This document shows, piece by piece, positions 27,088-36,631 of a stretch of 64,000 nucleotides of DNA. A program made the position numbers and the translations under genes. The number at the start of each line of letters is the position of its first letter. Within the stretch, counting starts at the first letter, position 1. The notes beneath the pieces were generated by a model. It had not been told where the DNA came from, searched no databases, and saw only the letters and a list, made by a program, of their open reading frames with translations. The stretch comes from Bog-473 sp963741995 (GTDB taxonomy: Bacteria > Actinomycetota > Acidimicrobiia > Acidimicrobiales > RAAP-2): NCBI GenBank assembly GCA_963741995.1, contig CAVUKI010000007.1:310001-374000 (forward strand). Reading direction: 5' to 3'.

Positions 27088-27807
27088 TCAGGCGGGGACG
27101 AGGATGCGGCCGCACTGCTCGCAGGTGGCCACCTCGCCGGGCGGGAGGGCGCGGATCTTCTCGACCTCCACCGAGGACAGCTCGAGATGGCACCCATCGC
27201 AGTGGCTGCCCACCAGGCGCGCCGCACCCGTGCCTTTGAGGCGAGCCCGCAGGGCCTCGTAACGGTCCGAGAGCACAGCCGGCAGGAGTGCCGCCTCGGC
27301 CGCCCGGGAGCCGATCGCCTCGCCCAGCGCGGCGTCGATCTCCACCTGACCCTCGGCCACCTGACGTCGCAGCTCTTCGGCCTTCGCCTCGAGCGGCTCG
27401 GCTCGCTCGCGCAGGCCGAGCAGCTCGGAGTCAATGGGGTCCTGCTCGAGCATGGCCACCAACTCCAGCTCCTCGAGCTCCGCCCGGCGATCGGTGAGGT
27501 GCCGTACCTCTTCGTTCATCGCCTGCAGATCGCGACCCGAGGAGCTGGTGGCGGCGTACATCCGCTTCTCAATGACGCTGCGACGGTCGCTGATGCCGGC
27601 AATCTGCTCCTCCAGCTCCTTCTGAGTGGCGCTCAGCACGCCGCGCCGCGCCGCGGCCTCAGCCCGTTCGGCCGCGAGCGAGGCCAACTGCGCTTCCACG
27701 GCGGCGAGCCCCGACGACTCGACCAGCGCGGCGCGCCGGTGCAGAAGCTGGGTGATGGAGGTGTCGAGGTCCTGCACGGCCAGCAGGTGTTCGAGGGAGT
27801 CGGTCAC
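27088..27807 (-). CDS. Coiled-coil protein with C4-type zinc ribbon
   Basis: A 239-residue protein. Residues ~5-185 form long helices rich in Ala, Glu and Arg, consistent with a coiled coil. The end carries two Cys pairs (HCDGC and TCEQCG) of the zf-RING_7/DUF164 type. Actinobacterial homologues are found next to RNase H or Nif3-like genes and are thought to bind nucleic acid or act as scaffolds; no activity is proven. The GTG overlaps the Nudix stop by four bases (GTGA). Confidence 0.85.
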   Translation of the reverse strand: MTDSLEHLLAVQDLDTSITQLLHRRAALVESSGLAAVEAQLASLAAERAEAAARRGVLSATQKELEEQIAGISDRRSVIEKRMYAATSSSGRDLQAMNEEVRHLTDRRAELEELELVAMLEQDPIDSELLGLRERAEPLEAKAEELRRQVAEGQVEIDAALGEAIGSRAAEAALLPAVLSDRYEALRARLKGTGAARLVGSHCDGCHLELSSVEVEKIRALPPGEVATCEQCGRILVPA

Positions 27808-28367
27808 GGCATGGCCTCGTAGGCCGCCCGGGCCAGGGGCAGGGCGTCGATCAACGCGGGATCGGCCATCTGCTGGGCCTCCTCCCAACTGCACCAGCGG
27901 GCATCGGGACTCTCGTCCGCAGGGGGCTGCGGGTCGTCCTCCGCGCCCAGCAACAGGTAGCGCAGGTCGAGATGCGTGTGCGCGTGGGCCGCCTGGTGGA
28001 CATCGAGATGGAGCAGCACCGGTCCGGTCGACGGATGCGCCACCGCGAGACCGAGCTCTTCTGTCGCCTCGCGCACTGCGGCGTCTTCGGGGGTCTCGCC
28101 GGGATCGATGTGGCCGCCGGGCTGCATCCAGATGCCGAGCCGCTTGTGGCGGTGCAGGACGGTGCCGCGCCGGCCGACGACGATGCCCGACGCCGTCACG
28201 TGGGTCGGGCCGGCGTGCTCGTCACATGGCGCGGGCAACCGGACGAGCTCGGACAGGAAACGCTCCCGGGCCGCCACTTCGCGCGATGACGACGGCTCGT
28301 GGCCCTCGACCAGGATGCGCAGGTCCTCCGTCGTGGCACCCAGCGCCGGACTCCCCATCATCCGCAT
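27804..28367 (-). CDS. Nudix hydrolase
   Basis: A 187-residue hydrolase. The Nudix box is complete, from GGHIDPGETPEDAAVRE to ATEELGL, with the catalytic Glu residues in place near residue 100. A ~60-residue helical N-terminus precedes the domain. It would hydrolyse a nucleoside diphosphate linked to another group (X). ATG 28367 lies two bases beyond the PhzF stop; GTG 28376 and two later ATGs are alternatives. It is in the middle of the leftward operon. Confidence 0.85.
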   Translation of the reverse strand: MRMMGSPALGATTEDLRILVEGHEPSSSREVAARERFLSELVRLPAPCDEHAGPTHVTASGIVVGRRGTVLHRHKRLGIWMQPGGHIDPGETPEDAAVREATEELGLAVAHPSTGPVLLHLDVHQAAHAHTHLDLRYLLLGAEDDPQPPADESPDARWCSWEEAQQMADPALIDALPLARAAYEAMP

Positions 28368-28369
28368 CC

Positions 28370-29167
28370 CTAGCACAGCTCACCGGTCAGCACCGTGGTG
28401 GCGTGCCCCGCGATGCGGACCCTCTCGTCGTCGGGGCGTACGTACAACGTCGCGCCTCGCCGCGAGAGCTGATGGGCGACAAGGCTGTCTCGCCCCAGCT
28501 CGGACGCCCAATAGGGGCCGGCGGAGCACTGGGCCGCTCCCGTGCCCGGGTCCTCGTCGATGCCCACGTTGGGACCGAACACGCGCAAGACGTAGTCGGC
28601 CCCCGAGCCCGGTGCGGCGGCCGCGGTCAGGAGCAGGGCCTTGGCGCCGGTGGCGGCGATGGCAGCCAGGTCGGGCCGGTAGGCGCGTACGGCCTCGGCC
28701 GATGCCAGCACGACGAAGGTGAAGAAGCCGGTATGCCCGCTCGCGACCACGGCACCCGGCCACTGCTCCTGCAAGGAGTCGGGCAGGGGGCTCGGCGTGA
28801 CGGGTTCAGCCGGGAAATCGAGCTCGATGGTGTCGCCGCTGAAGGCGGCGCGCAGCGGGCCGCTACGGGTGTGAAAGGTCAGCGGAGCCGTGCCGTCGAC
28901 GATGCCCGCCTCGCGCAGCGCATGCGCCGAGGCCAACGTGGCGTGGCCGCAGAGGTCGATCTCGACGGCGGGCGAGAACCAGCGCAGGCCGAAGATTGTC
29001 GGGTCGTCCGAGGGGGTGAGGTACGCCGTCTCCGCGATGCCGAGCTCGAAGGCGATGGACTGCATGCGGTCGTCGTGGAGCGGCTCGCGCAGCAGGCAGA
29101 CGGCCGCCGGATTGCCGCCAAAGGCGACGTCGCTGAAGGCGTCGACCCACGTGATGGGGATCGTCAT
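28370..29167 (-). CDS. PhzF-family epimerase/isomerase
   Basis: A 265-residue protein of the PhzF/diaminopimelate-epimerase fold. Hallmarks are WVDAFSDVAFGGNPAAVC at the start, RWFSPAVEIDLCGHATLA in the middle and DEDPGTGAAQ in the second half; the Glu of the PhzF active site is in GIAETAY. Members isomerise small acids, and substrates are usually unknown. The ATG at 29167 overlaps the aminotransferase stop (ATGA), so the two are translationally coupled. Confidence 0.88.
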   Translation of the reverse strand: MTIPITWVDAFSDVAFGGNPAAVCLLREPLHDDRMQSIAFELGIAETAYLTPSDDPTIFGLRWFSPAVEIDLCGHATLASAHALREAGIVDGTAPLTFHTRSGPLRAAFSGDTIELDFPAEPVTPSPLPDSLQEQWPGAVVASGHTGFFTFVVLASAEAVRAYRPDLAAIAATGAKALLLTAAAAPGSGADYVLRVFGPNVGIDEDPGTGAAQCSAGPYWASELGRDSLVAHQLSRRGATLYVRPDDERVRIAGHATTVLTGELC

Positions 29168-30339
29168 GTTCTCCACGATGCTAAGCGGGCCAGCGCATCC
29201 TGCAGCACGTCGGCGCGCTTGCAGAAGGCCCAGCGCACCAGGGTCCGACCGGCCTCGGAGTCGGCCGGGTCATAGAAGACCGAGCTGGGGATGGCAACCA
29301 CCCCGCAGCGCCCGGGGAGGGCCAGGCAGAACTCCTGGGCGCTCAGGCCAGGGGCCACCGGAGCGATGTCGGTGGTGGCGAAGTAGGTGGCGGCGGGACG
29401 GAAGACCTCGTAGCCGAGGGTGGCGAGGCCGTCACAGAGCTGGTCCCGCCGCGCCTCGAGCTCGGCTGCCAGGTGCCCCATGACGGCGGGCGGGAACCCG
29501 AGTCCGCGGGCGATGGCCAGCTGGAACGGGGCCGGGCTCGTGTAGGTCAGGAATTGCTTGGCAGCCCGCACGGCGCCCACCAGCGGCGCCGCGCCGGTGA
29601 CCCAACCCACTTTCCACCCGGTGAAGGAGAACGTCTTGCCACCCGACGAGATGGTGAGGGTGCGCTCGGCCATGCCGGGCAGGGTGGCCAACGGGACGTG
29701 CGATCCGTCGAAGATCAGGTGCTCGTAGACCTCGTCGGTCACCGCCAGGATGTCGTGGGCGGTACACAGGGCGGCGACCTGCGCCAGCTCGTCCGGCGAG
29801 AACACCTTGCCGGTGGGGTTGTGCGGCGAGTTGAGCAACACCATCTTGATGCGGGGCCCCACTGCGGCCGCCAGCTCGTCGGGGTCGAAGTGCCAGTCGG
29901 GCGGGTGCAGGCGCACCAGCCGCGGCACGGCGCCGGCCATGGCCGCGCTGGCGGCGTAGGAGTCATAGGTCGGCTCGAACATGACGACCTCGTCACCCGG
30001 CTCGCACAACGCCAGCATGGCGGCGGCGATGGCTTCGGTGGCCCCGACGGTCACGAGCACATCGGTCTCGGGATTGGGCTCCACCCCGTACCAGTCCCGC
30101 TGGTGGTCCGCCACCGCCTGGCGCAGCTCGGGGATGCCGTTCCCCGGAGGGTACTGGTTGCGCCCTTCCCGGATGGCGGTCACCGCCACCTCACGCAGCT
30201 CCTCGGGCCCGTCGGTGTCGGGGAACCCCTGACCGAGATTGACCGAGCCTGTCGCCACCGCCAACTCCGACATGGTGGCAAAGATCGTGGTGGTGAAGGG
30301 CCGCAGCCGGCGGGTCAGATACGCATCCCCCGCCGCCAC
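29164..30339 (-). CDS. PLP-dependent class I/II aminotransferase (DapC-like)
   Basis: A 391-residue aminotransferase with PLP lysine K235 in SSGGKTFSFTGWK, the SPHNPTGKVF motif, and the substrate-carboxylate Arg in RWAF near the C-terminus. Sequence pattern fits the actinobacterial N-succinyldiaminopimelate aminotransferase DapC group, but methionine or kynurenine-type transaminases look similar. GTG start with TACCAT seven bases upstream, so the mRNA is probably leaderless. It heads a six-gene operon with PhzF, Nudix, zinc-ribbon, histidine phosphatase and DUF2889 genes. Confidence 0.85.
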   Translation of the reverse strand: MAAGDAYLTRRLRPFTTTIFATMSELAVATGSVNLGQGFPDTDGPEELREVAVTAIREGRNQYPPGNGIPELRQAVADHQRDWYGVEPNPETDVLVTVGATEAIAAAMLALCEPGDEVVMFEPTYDSYAASAAMAGAVPRLVRLHPPDWHFDPDELAAAVGPRIKMVLLNSPHNPTGKVFSPDELAQVAALCTAHDILAVTDEVYEHLIFDGSHVPLATLPGMAERTLTISSGGKTFSFTGWKVGWVTGAAPLVGAVRAAKQFLTYTSPAPFQLAIARGLGFPPAVMGHLAAELEARRDQLCDGLATLGYEVFRPAATYFATTDIAPVAPGLSAQEFCLALPGRCGVVAIPSSVFYDPADSEAGRTLVRWAFCKRADVLQDALARLASWRT

Positions 30340-30390
30340 CGCGACGATGGTACCAACCGAGATCTGGCTCGCCTATCGTCTGGTCGGACC

Positions 30391-31215
30391 GTGCTGAGCA
30401 TCGCCAACTACAACATGCACTGTGGGATGGACGGGTGGGGCAGGCCCTACGACTATCTCGCCGCCATCGCCGCGCTGGACGCCGACGTCATCGTGCTCGA
30501 GGAGGCGTGGACGGTGGCGGGCGACGGGAGCGGCGGTCAGTCGGCGGAGGCCGCCCGTCTTCTCGGCTACCAGATTGCGGCGCACACACTCGGCGAGGGC
30601 CGCCGCATCCGGCCGCAGCCGGCGGCAACCCAGACCTGGGTGCCCCGACCGATGGGGAGGGACGAGAACAAGGCGCTGTACATGGACGGCGTGCGCCCCC
30701 AGCCGGCGCGCGTGCAGGCCCTGGCGCGCTGGCAGCAGGCCGAGCAGGGAAGCTGGGGCATCGCCGTACTGGTGCGGCCCGAGCTCCCGATTGAGGCGAC
30801 GCGCGTGCTGCTCATGCACACCCTGCGCAGGGACTGGGTCAGGCGCGCCGCGTTGGTCGTCGACCTCACGGTCGATGGCCGGCCGATTTCGGTGGCGGGC
30901 ACCCACATGTTCCACCTGCACCTGGGGTCGCACCCCAACTGGGCCGAATTGCGCCGGCAGCTGGGGACCGAGGCCCGTCCCGACGCCGTACTGGCCGGTG
31001 ACATGAACACCTGGGGGCCGCTCGTCAAGCGGTTCATGCCCGGTTGGCGGAGGACCGTCATCGGCCCGACCTGGCCCGCCTGGCGCCCGCACAGCCAGAT
31101 CGACCACATTCTGGTCCGCGGTGCCCTGCGCCCGCTGGCCGGCGTGGTCTTGCCCCATTCGGGCTCGGACCACCGTCCGGTACGGGCCGAACTGGACGTG
31201 GGCGCACCCTCCTAG
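30391..31215 (+). CDS. Endonuclease/exonuclease/phosphatase-family protein
   Basis: A 274-residue EEP-fold protein. Metal-binding Glu in VIVLEEAW, Asp/Asn in AGDMNTWG, and the terminal SDHRPV are all in the right order. The family includes DNases, sphingomyelinases and phosphoinositide phosphatases; the substrate here is unknown. GTG 30391 opens at the first beta strand (VLSIANYNMHCG), and the frame further upstream is antisense to the aminotransferase. It overlaps the end of the SulP gene by 4 bp. Confidence 0.8.
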   Translation: MLSIANYNMHCGMDGWGRPYDYLAAIAALDADVIVLEEAWTVAGDGSGGQSAEAARLLGYQIAAHTLGEGRRIRPQPAATQTWVPRPMGRDENKALYMDGVRPQPARVQALARWQQAEQGSWGIAVLVRPELPIEATRVLLMHTLRRDWVRRAALVVDLTVDGRPISVAGTHMFHLHLGSHPNWAELRRQLGTEARPDAVLAGDMNTWGPLVKRFMPGWRRTVIGPTWPAWRPHSQIDHILVRGALRPLAGVVLPHSGSDHRPVRAELDVGAPS

Positions 31216-32910
31216 GGCTCGCCGTCGTCCCTGGCGTCTGAGGAGGGCGACTCCATATCGTCCGCCAAGGCGGTGACCGCCTCATCGACGCTGGGGTAGA
31301 AGTGGCTCTCGCCGATCCGCTGCGCCAGGCCGCTGCGCTGCAGGATGTCGTACAGGTGCCCGCCCGCCCGCGCCACGCCGAAGGCCACGTGGGCGCGCTC
31401 GACAGGCGCCGACCACATGGCCCAGTTGCCGCGCCCCGGTGAAGTCCACGTCGGACATCCCGAGCGCGTCGAGGACGAGAAGCCGGGTGCCCGGGGCACG
31501 GGCGAGGACGTCGACCACCTCATCGCGGAAGTGCACCGCATTGGCGTACCAGAGCGGTGTGGCGAACAGGAGGACGAGGGCGCCTGGGAGCTCCGCCGCC
31601 GGAGAGCCCGCGCCGAGCGGCGCCCAACTGGTGGTGCCCGGGATGCGCCCGAGCTCATGGAGCTGGGGACGGGCGCTCAGCCGGATACGGTCCAGGATGG
31701 CGAGGCCGACGGCGACGCCGATGCCCTGTTCCACCCCGACGAGGACCACGGTCAGCAGCGTCACCGCGGTCAGCCCGAACTCGAAGAGGTCGAAGCGGGC
31801 GATGGCGCGCAGGTCGCCCGGCTTGAAAAGCCGGAGCGCCACGTAGATGAGGATGGCCGCGAGCGTGGTCAGCGGCACGTCCTTGAGGACATTCGCCACC
31901 GGGATGAGCAGGAGGACGACCAACGCCGCCCCGAGCGCACCGGCCTGGGTGCGGCCGCCGGCGGCGGCGACGGCCCCGGTCCGGGGCGGGCTGGCGTCGA
32001 CGGGGAACGCGCCCACCAGGCCGGCGAGCACGCTGCCCGCACCGACGCCCAGGAAGTCGCGCCCGGCGTCCACGTCGTAGCCGCCCTGGTCGGCGAAGCC
32101 GCGGGTGGTCGCCGCGGTCTGGGTCACGACGACCAGCGCCACCACGGCGGCGAGCGGCGCCAGACCGGCGAGCGTGGACCACGACAGCCCGCTCAGCCCG
32201 AGATGTGGCGCCCCGCTCTCGACGGTGCCGAGCACAGCGACACCGTGCGCTTGCAGCCCCAGCGCAGCCACCAGCGCCGTGGAGGCGATCAGGCCGATCA
32301 GGCCACCTGGAATCCGGCGACCCAGGCGGGCGCACACGAACAGCACGACCAGCACGCCGGCGCCAATGGCCAGCGTCCACCCGTTCACCTCACCGAGGTG
32401 GGTGAAGACGGACGCGACGCGGTGGGCGTTCGATCCTGTGGCCGGAGGCAGCCCGAGGAAGTCGGGCAGTTGGTGGATGACGATGATCACGGCCACACCG
32501 GACAGGAAGCCGGTCACGATGGGCGTGGACAGGAAGTCCGCGATCCAGCCCAACCGCAGGATGCTGACCAGCATCACCATGAACCCGACCATGACGGCCA
32601 GGATCGCCACCAAGTCGACATAGTGCGGGGAACCCGTCAACGCGAGAGCGGAGACTCCCGTGGCGAAGAGGGGCGCGATGGTCGAGTCGGCCCCGACCGA
32701 CATCTGGGGGTTGGAGCCGAGGAGCGCGAAGACGACCGTGCCCGCCACGAAGGCGTAGAAGCCCGTGATGGGCGGCATGCCCGCCAACCGGGACGTGGCC
32801 AGTTGCTCAGGAACGGCGATGACCAGGAGCATGAGCCCCCCCACCAGGTCCGCGCTCACCCAGGCGCGCTGGTAGCCGTGCAGCGACTCGAAGGCCTGGG
32901 GTCGGCGCAT
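31212..32910 (-). CDS. SulP-family anion transporter, frameshift in the STAS domain
   Basis: About 565 residues when joined. The first ~400 residues hold 10-12 transmembrane helices with the SulP pattern (VIAVPEQLATSRLAGMPP, then LGSNPQMSVGADSTIAP). The cytoplasmic STAS domain runs in one frame up to DALGMSDVDFTGARQLGHVV, and continues in another from AHVAFGVARAGGHLYDIL to the end. One extra base lies between about 31390 and 31412. SulP proteins carry sulfate, bicarbonate or carboxylates, driven by H+ or Na+. ATG 32910 is used; GTG 32928 is possible. Confidence 0.82.
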
Positions 32911-33030
32911 GGCGACATCATCGCCCACCGGCGCGTTCGCCAGATTGACCCAATTGAATAGTCTCGGGTGCGACGTCCGAGGATCCCAGCGCCGGCTCCC
33001 GTCCCCGCCACCTCAAGGAGGCAACACCCG

Positions 33031-34425
33031 ATGAGCGACTATCCCTATGCCGACCGCTTCGCCATCAACCGCGTGCTCCCGGACCGGGGCATGAGCCGGG
33101 ACGAGGTGCTCGCCGAGCTGCGCACCATGGCCACGGAAGAGGACGCCTTCTGGGAGACCGGCAAGTGCTCGGGCACGATGTACTGCGGCGACCACGACCA
33201 CTACCACTTCATGAACGAGGCCTTCGGCCTGTTTGCCCACGTCAACGTCCTGCAACGGGACATGTGCCCCAGTGCGACGAAGTTCGAGGCGGAGATCATC
33301 GCCATGACGCTCGACCTGCACTCGGGCGACGCGGCGCTGGCCGCCGGTGACGACCCGTGCGGGCTGGTGACCACGGGTGGGACCGGCAGCATTTTGCACG
33401 CGATCCTGGCCTACCGCGAGCACGCCGCCCAGACCCGGGGCGTGACGCGGCCGAACGTGATCAAGCCCGAGACGGCCCACCCCGCCTTCGACAAGGCCTG
33501 TCATCTCTTCGGCGTCGAGCTGCGGCGGGCACCGATCGACCCGGTGACGACCCAGGTCGACGTGGACTGGGTGCGTGACCATGTGGACGACCAGACCGTC
33601 GCCCTCATCGGATCCGCCTGCAACTACGGCTACGGCACGGTCGATCCGATCAGCGACCTGTCCGACCTCGCCCTCGCACGCGGCGTCGGGCTCCACGTCG
33701 ACTCCTGCCTGGGTGGGTTCATCCTGCCCTTCGGCCGCGAGCTCGGCTACGACATTCCGGCCTTCGACTACTCGGTGCCGGGCGTGACCTCCATGTCGGC
33801 CGACACGCACAAGTACGGCTATGCCTTCAAGGGCTCCTCGGTCCTCAGCTTCCGCTCCAAGGCCCTGCGCAACGCGCAGTACTTCTACCTGACGGACTGG
33901 AGCGGCGGGAAGTACACCTCGCCGGGCATGGAGGGCTCCCGTTCGGGTGGGTTGATCGCGGCGACCTGGGCCGCCATGGTGCAGTACGGCCACGCCGGCT
34001 ACCTCGGCTATGCCCGGGAGATCTTCGAGACCTCGGTCGCCATGCAAAAGGCGGTGCTGTCGCACCCCGAGCTGCGCCTGGTCGGCCGGCCGACCTTCCT
34101 CTTCTCCTTCACCTCCGACGAGTTCGACATCTACCACGTGAACGACTTCATGCGAACGAGGGGCTGGCGCTTCAACGGGCAGCAGTACCCCAACGCGCTG
34201 CACATGGCGGTCACGCGGCCCCAGACCCAGCCCCAGGTGGTGCCCGAGTTCGCGGCGGACCTGGCCGACGCCGTGGCCTACGCCAAGGAGCACGCCGACG
34301 AGACGCCCCGCTCGGGCGCCATCTACGGCGGCGTGGCCGGCGGCATGACCGACGAGGCTGACGAATTCATCCGTGCCGTCATGGCCGACATGCTCGACGG
34401 GCAGTCCACCATCCCGCCTTCGTGA
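33031..34425 (+). CDS. PLP-dependent decarboxylase/aldolase, sphingosine-1-phosphate-lyase-like
   Basis: A 464-residue group II PLP decarboxylase-fold enzyme. The cofactor lysine is K261 in MSADTHKYGYAFKG, with D224 in LHVDSCLGGF contacting the pyridine nitrogen and the TTGGTGSILHA segment binding phosphate. The closest pattern is sphingosine-1-phosphate lyase (DPL1/SgpL), which cleaves a long-chain phospho-amine to an aldehyde and phosphoethanolamine; a tyrosine/glutamate decarboxylase-type role is less likely. AAGGAGG lies nine bases before the ATG. The stop overlaps the next GTG. Confidence 0.82.
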   Translation: MSDYPYADRFAINRVLPDRGMSRDEVLAELRTMATEEDAFWETGKCSGTMYCGDHDHYHFMNEAFGLFAHVNVLQRDMCPSATKFEAEIIAMTLDLHSGDAALAAGDDPCGLVTTGGTGSILHAILAYREHAAQTRGVTRPNVIKPETAHPAFDKACHLFGVELRRAPIDPVTTQVDVDWVRDHVDDQTVALIGSACNYGYGTVDPISDLSDLALARGVGLHVDSCLGGFILPFGRELGYDIPAFDYSVPGVTSMSADTHKYGYAFKGSSVLSFRSKALRNAQYFYLTDWSGGKYTSPGMEGSRSGGLIAATWAAMVQYGHAGYLGYAREIFETSVAMQKAVLSHPELRLVGRPTFLFSFTSDEFDIYHVNDFMRTRGWRFNGQQYPNALHMAVTRPQTQPQVVPEFAADLADAVAYAKEHADETPRSGAIYGGVAGGMTDEADEFIRAVMADMLDGQSTIPPS

Positions 34426-35028
34426 CGAACGCGGAGACGGCAGCGCCGGCGCTTCTCGTCGAGGGGTGCGTGGCCGCCCACGCAACGCTCTTGGCTGACA
34501 TCGCCGACCTGCGTGACGACGTCGTCCGCCGGCCGAGCCGGCTCCCCGGATGGACGGTCGGCCACGTGCTGACGCACATCGCCCGCAATGCCGACAGCGT
34601 GGTGTGGCGGTTGGATGGCGCGGCGCGGAGCGAGCTCCGCGACCAGTACCCCGGCGGCCTGGAGCAGCGCACCGGGGACATCGACGCAGGCGCCGGCCGG
34701 CCGGCGGCCGAGCTGATCGATGACGTGCGCCAGAGCGCGCATGCCGTCGAACAGGCCATGGCCGACCTCTCCCCTGCCGCCTGGGACGCTCCGTCGCGGA
34801 CCTCCAGGGGGGTGGTGGAGAGCTCGCGCGAGGCGGCGCTGTCGCGCTCGGCGCGAGGTCGTCGTGCATCACGGCGATCTCGGACTGGCGCCGGTACCCC
34901 TCCCGCCGGCGCTGGTCGACGTGTGGCTGCCACGGGAGCTGCCGCGGTTGGCAGAGCGGAGTGACCCCGCCGAGCTCCTGGCCTGGGTCATCGGGCGCGG
35001 CGAGCCGCCCGCACTGGCCCCCTGGTAG
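34422..35028 (+). pseudogene. DinB/mycothiol-dependent maleylpyruvate isomerase-family gene, frameshifted
   Basis: About 201 residues when joined. The N-terminal four-helix bundle has the metal-binding WTVGHVLTHIARN pattern of the MDMPI/DinB fold. The frame breaks after SSREAALSR, and the family sequence resumes as REVVVHHGDLGLAPVPLPPA in the next frame; one extra base lies near 34840-34858. Such proteins use mycothiol as thiol cofactor or have lost activity. GTG overlaps the stop of the PLP decarboxylase, so both are one transcript. Confidence 0.75.
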
Positions 35029-35047
35029 AGCATCATCGGCTGGTCCT

Positions 35048-36057
35048 TCAGGTGGAGACGAACGCGTTGCCCGCTCGGTCCACGGCGACGCAGTAGGACA
35101 CCGTCGGGCACGAGATGCTCGTGAGGGCGCGGCCGTTGTCGATCAACGTGCCGGCGCTCCACGTCGTGCCGTTCCAGGCGAAGACCCGCCCGATGGAGTC
35201 GACGGCGCGGCAGAACGTCGCAGTGGGACACGAGACGGCGGTCAGGCCCGAGGCGTTGGTGCCGGTCAGCGGCGGCTCGGTGGCGATCGACGCGGGGGCG
35301 AGAAGGTGGTCCCGTTCCAGGTCAGAACGGCACCGTTGCTGTCGACCATGACGCAGAAGGTGGTCGAGGCGCAGGAGACCGAATTGAGCTGGCCCTGGCT
35401 GTCGATGTCGCCCGGCTGGGTCCAGGTCTGGCCGTTGAACACCGAGGGCCCGCCCTCCGCGGCGACACAGAAGGACGGCGACACGCACGAGATCTGGTTG
35501 GCAGCCCCCCAGGCCCCCAGATTGCCGGACCAGCCACTGCCGTCGTAGGCGAACGAATTCCCCTCGCCGTCGATCGTCATGCAGAAAGTGGGCCCGGTGC
35601 AGTCGATCGCCGTGATGCCCTGCGCGGCCGGGATGGTGGCGGGGGCCCGCCACGTCGACCCGCTGAGGATCGCCACCTGGTTCATGTTCGGTGCAGCCGC
35701 GGAGAAGCCGGCGCCGGCGCACGACACGTAGGCCACGCCCTGGGGTGACGGGGACGACACGGGCGATCCCAGCGCGGCCACCTTGTCCAAGAACAGGCGA
35801 TACGTCTGCCCAGCGGTCGAGCCCATGACGCACGAGGAGGGCGCGGGACACGACACGACGGAAAGGTCGGTGTCGGGGGCGACGCGGATCGCTCCGGACC
35901 ACGTGCCGGCCGGCCCGACCGTCGTGGTCGTGGTGGCGCGGGTTGTGGTCGTAGGCGCGCTCGAGGGCTTCGCCGGGGTCTGACTACATCCGGCCGCGAG
36001 GAACAGCAGCGCGGCGGCGGCCAACGCCGCCGTGATCGGTCCCGCCGGCCTCTGCAC
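35048..36057 (-). pseudogene. Secreted lipoprotein with Cys-paired repeats, one-base frameshift
   Basis: About 336 residues when joined. The signal sequence ends in FLAAGC, giving a lipidated Cys. A Thr-rich linker (TTTTRATTTTT) precedes about seven repeats of ~40 residues of the form SCxxxxFCxxxDxxGxxxxWNGxTW. The frame changes at a run of five G (35294-35298, plus strand): before it VLTWNGTTFS, after it APASIATEPP. One missing base restores a continuous repeat series. The GTG start shares one base with the stop of the Lrp gene (TAGTG). Role unknown; a surface-exposed propeller is plausible. Confidence 0.75.
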
Positions 36058-36536
36058 TACCTGCGGGCCGGGAGGCCGTTCGCCTCGAGGGCGCGATGGC
36101 GCGACCACGTATCGAGCACGATCAGGGTCTTGGTACCGGTGACGCGACCGCGTCGGCGCAGCTGCTCGATCACCTGCCCGAGACGCTCGACGTCGGGCAC
36201 CTGGAGCCAGACGAGCGCGTCGGGATCGCCGGCCGTGGTGAACACCGCCTGCACCTCGGAGAGCTGCATCGCCGTCTCCTTGATCTCCTGCAGGTCGGCG
36301 GTCCCGGCAAACCGCACCTCGGTGAAGGCCTGAATGGGGCGCCCAGCCTTGCGGTGGTCGACGACGACGGTGTAGCCGGCGATCACACCGGTGCGCTCCA
36401 GCCGTTCGATACGCCTCGTCACGGCCGAGGCGGACAGCGAAACCTGCTCGCCGATGTCGGCCATCGTCCTGCGGGCGTTTTGCGAGAGCAATTCGATGAT
36501 GTGATGATCGATCGGATCGAGGTCCTCAGTTCCCAT
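36057..36536 (-). CDS. Lrp/AsnC-family transcriptional regulator
   Basis: A 159-residue regulator. The N-terminal helix-turn-helix (LDPIDHHIIELLSQNARRTM, then SLSASAVTRRIERLERTGVI) is followed by a RAM ligand-binding domain (VFTTAGDPDALVWLQVPD). Lrp/AsnC proteins respond to amino acids. TAGGCT lies six bases before the ATG, indicating a leaderless transcript, and a palindrome lies further upstream. The adjoining lipoprotein gene starts at its stop and is probably co-transcribed. Confidence 0.9.
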   Translation of the reverse strand: MGTEDLDPIDHHIIELLSQNARRTMADIGEQVSLSASAVTRRIERLERTGVIAGYTVVVDHRKAGRPIQAFTEVRFAGTADLQEIKETAMQLSEVQAVFTTAGDPDALVWLQVPDVERLGQVIEQLRRRGRVTGTKTLIVLDTWSRHRALEANGLPARR

Positions 36537-36542
36537 CTCGGA

Positions 36543-36580
36543 AGCCTAACGAAACAGGGTTGTGTTGCACGTTCAGTGCA
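36543..36580 (-). promoter_or_regulatory. Promoter and candidate Lrp operator
   Basis: The -10-like TAGGCT (reverse strand, 36543-36548) sits six bases before the lrp ATG. A 15-bp inverted repeat, TGCAC-GTTCA-GTGCA, occupies 36566-36580 near the -35 position. Autoregulation by the Lrp protein is the simplest reading. Confidence 0.45.
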
Positions 36581-36631
36581 CCAGAGGGCCGAAGAGTTGC
36601 TGCTCCGTTGCGTGGGGGGCCGTAAGCAGGC

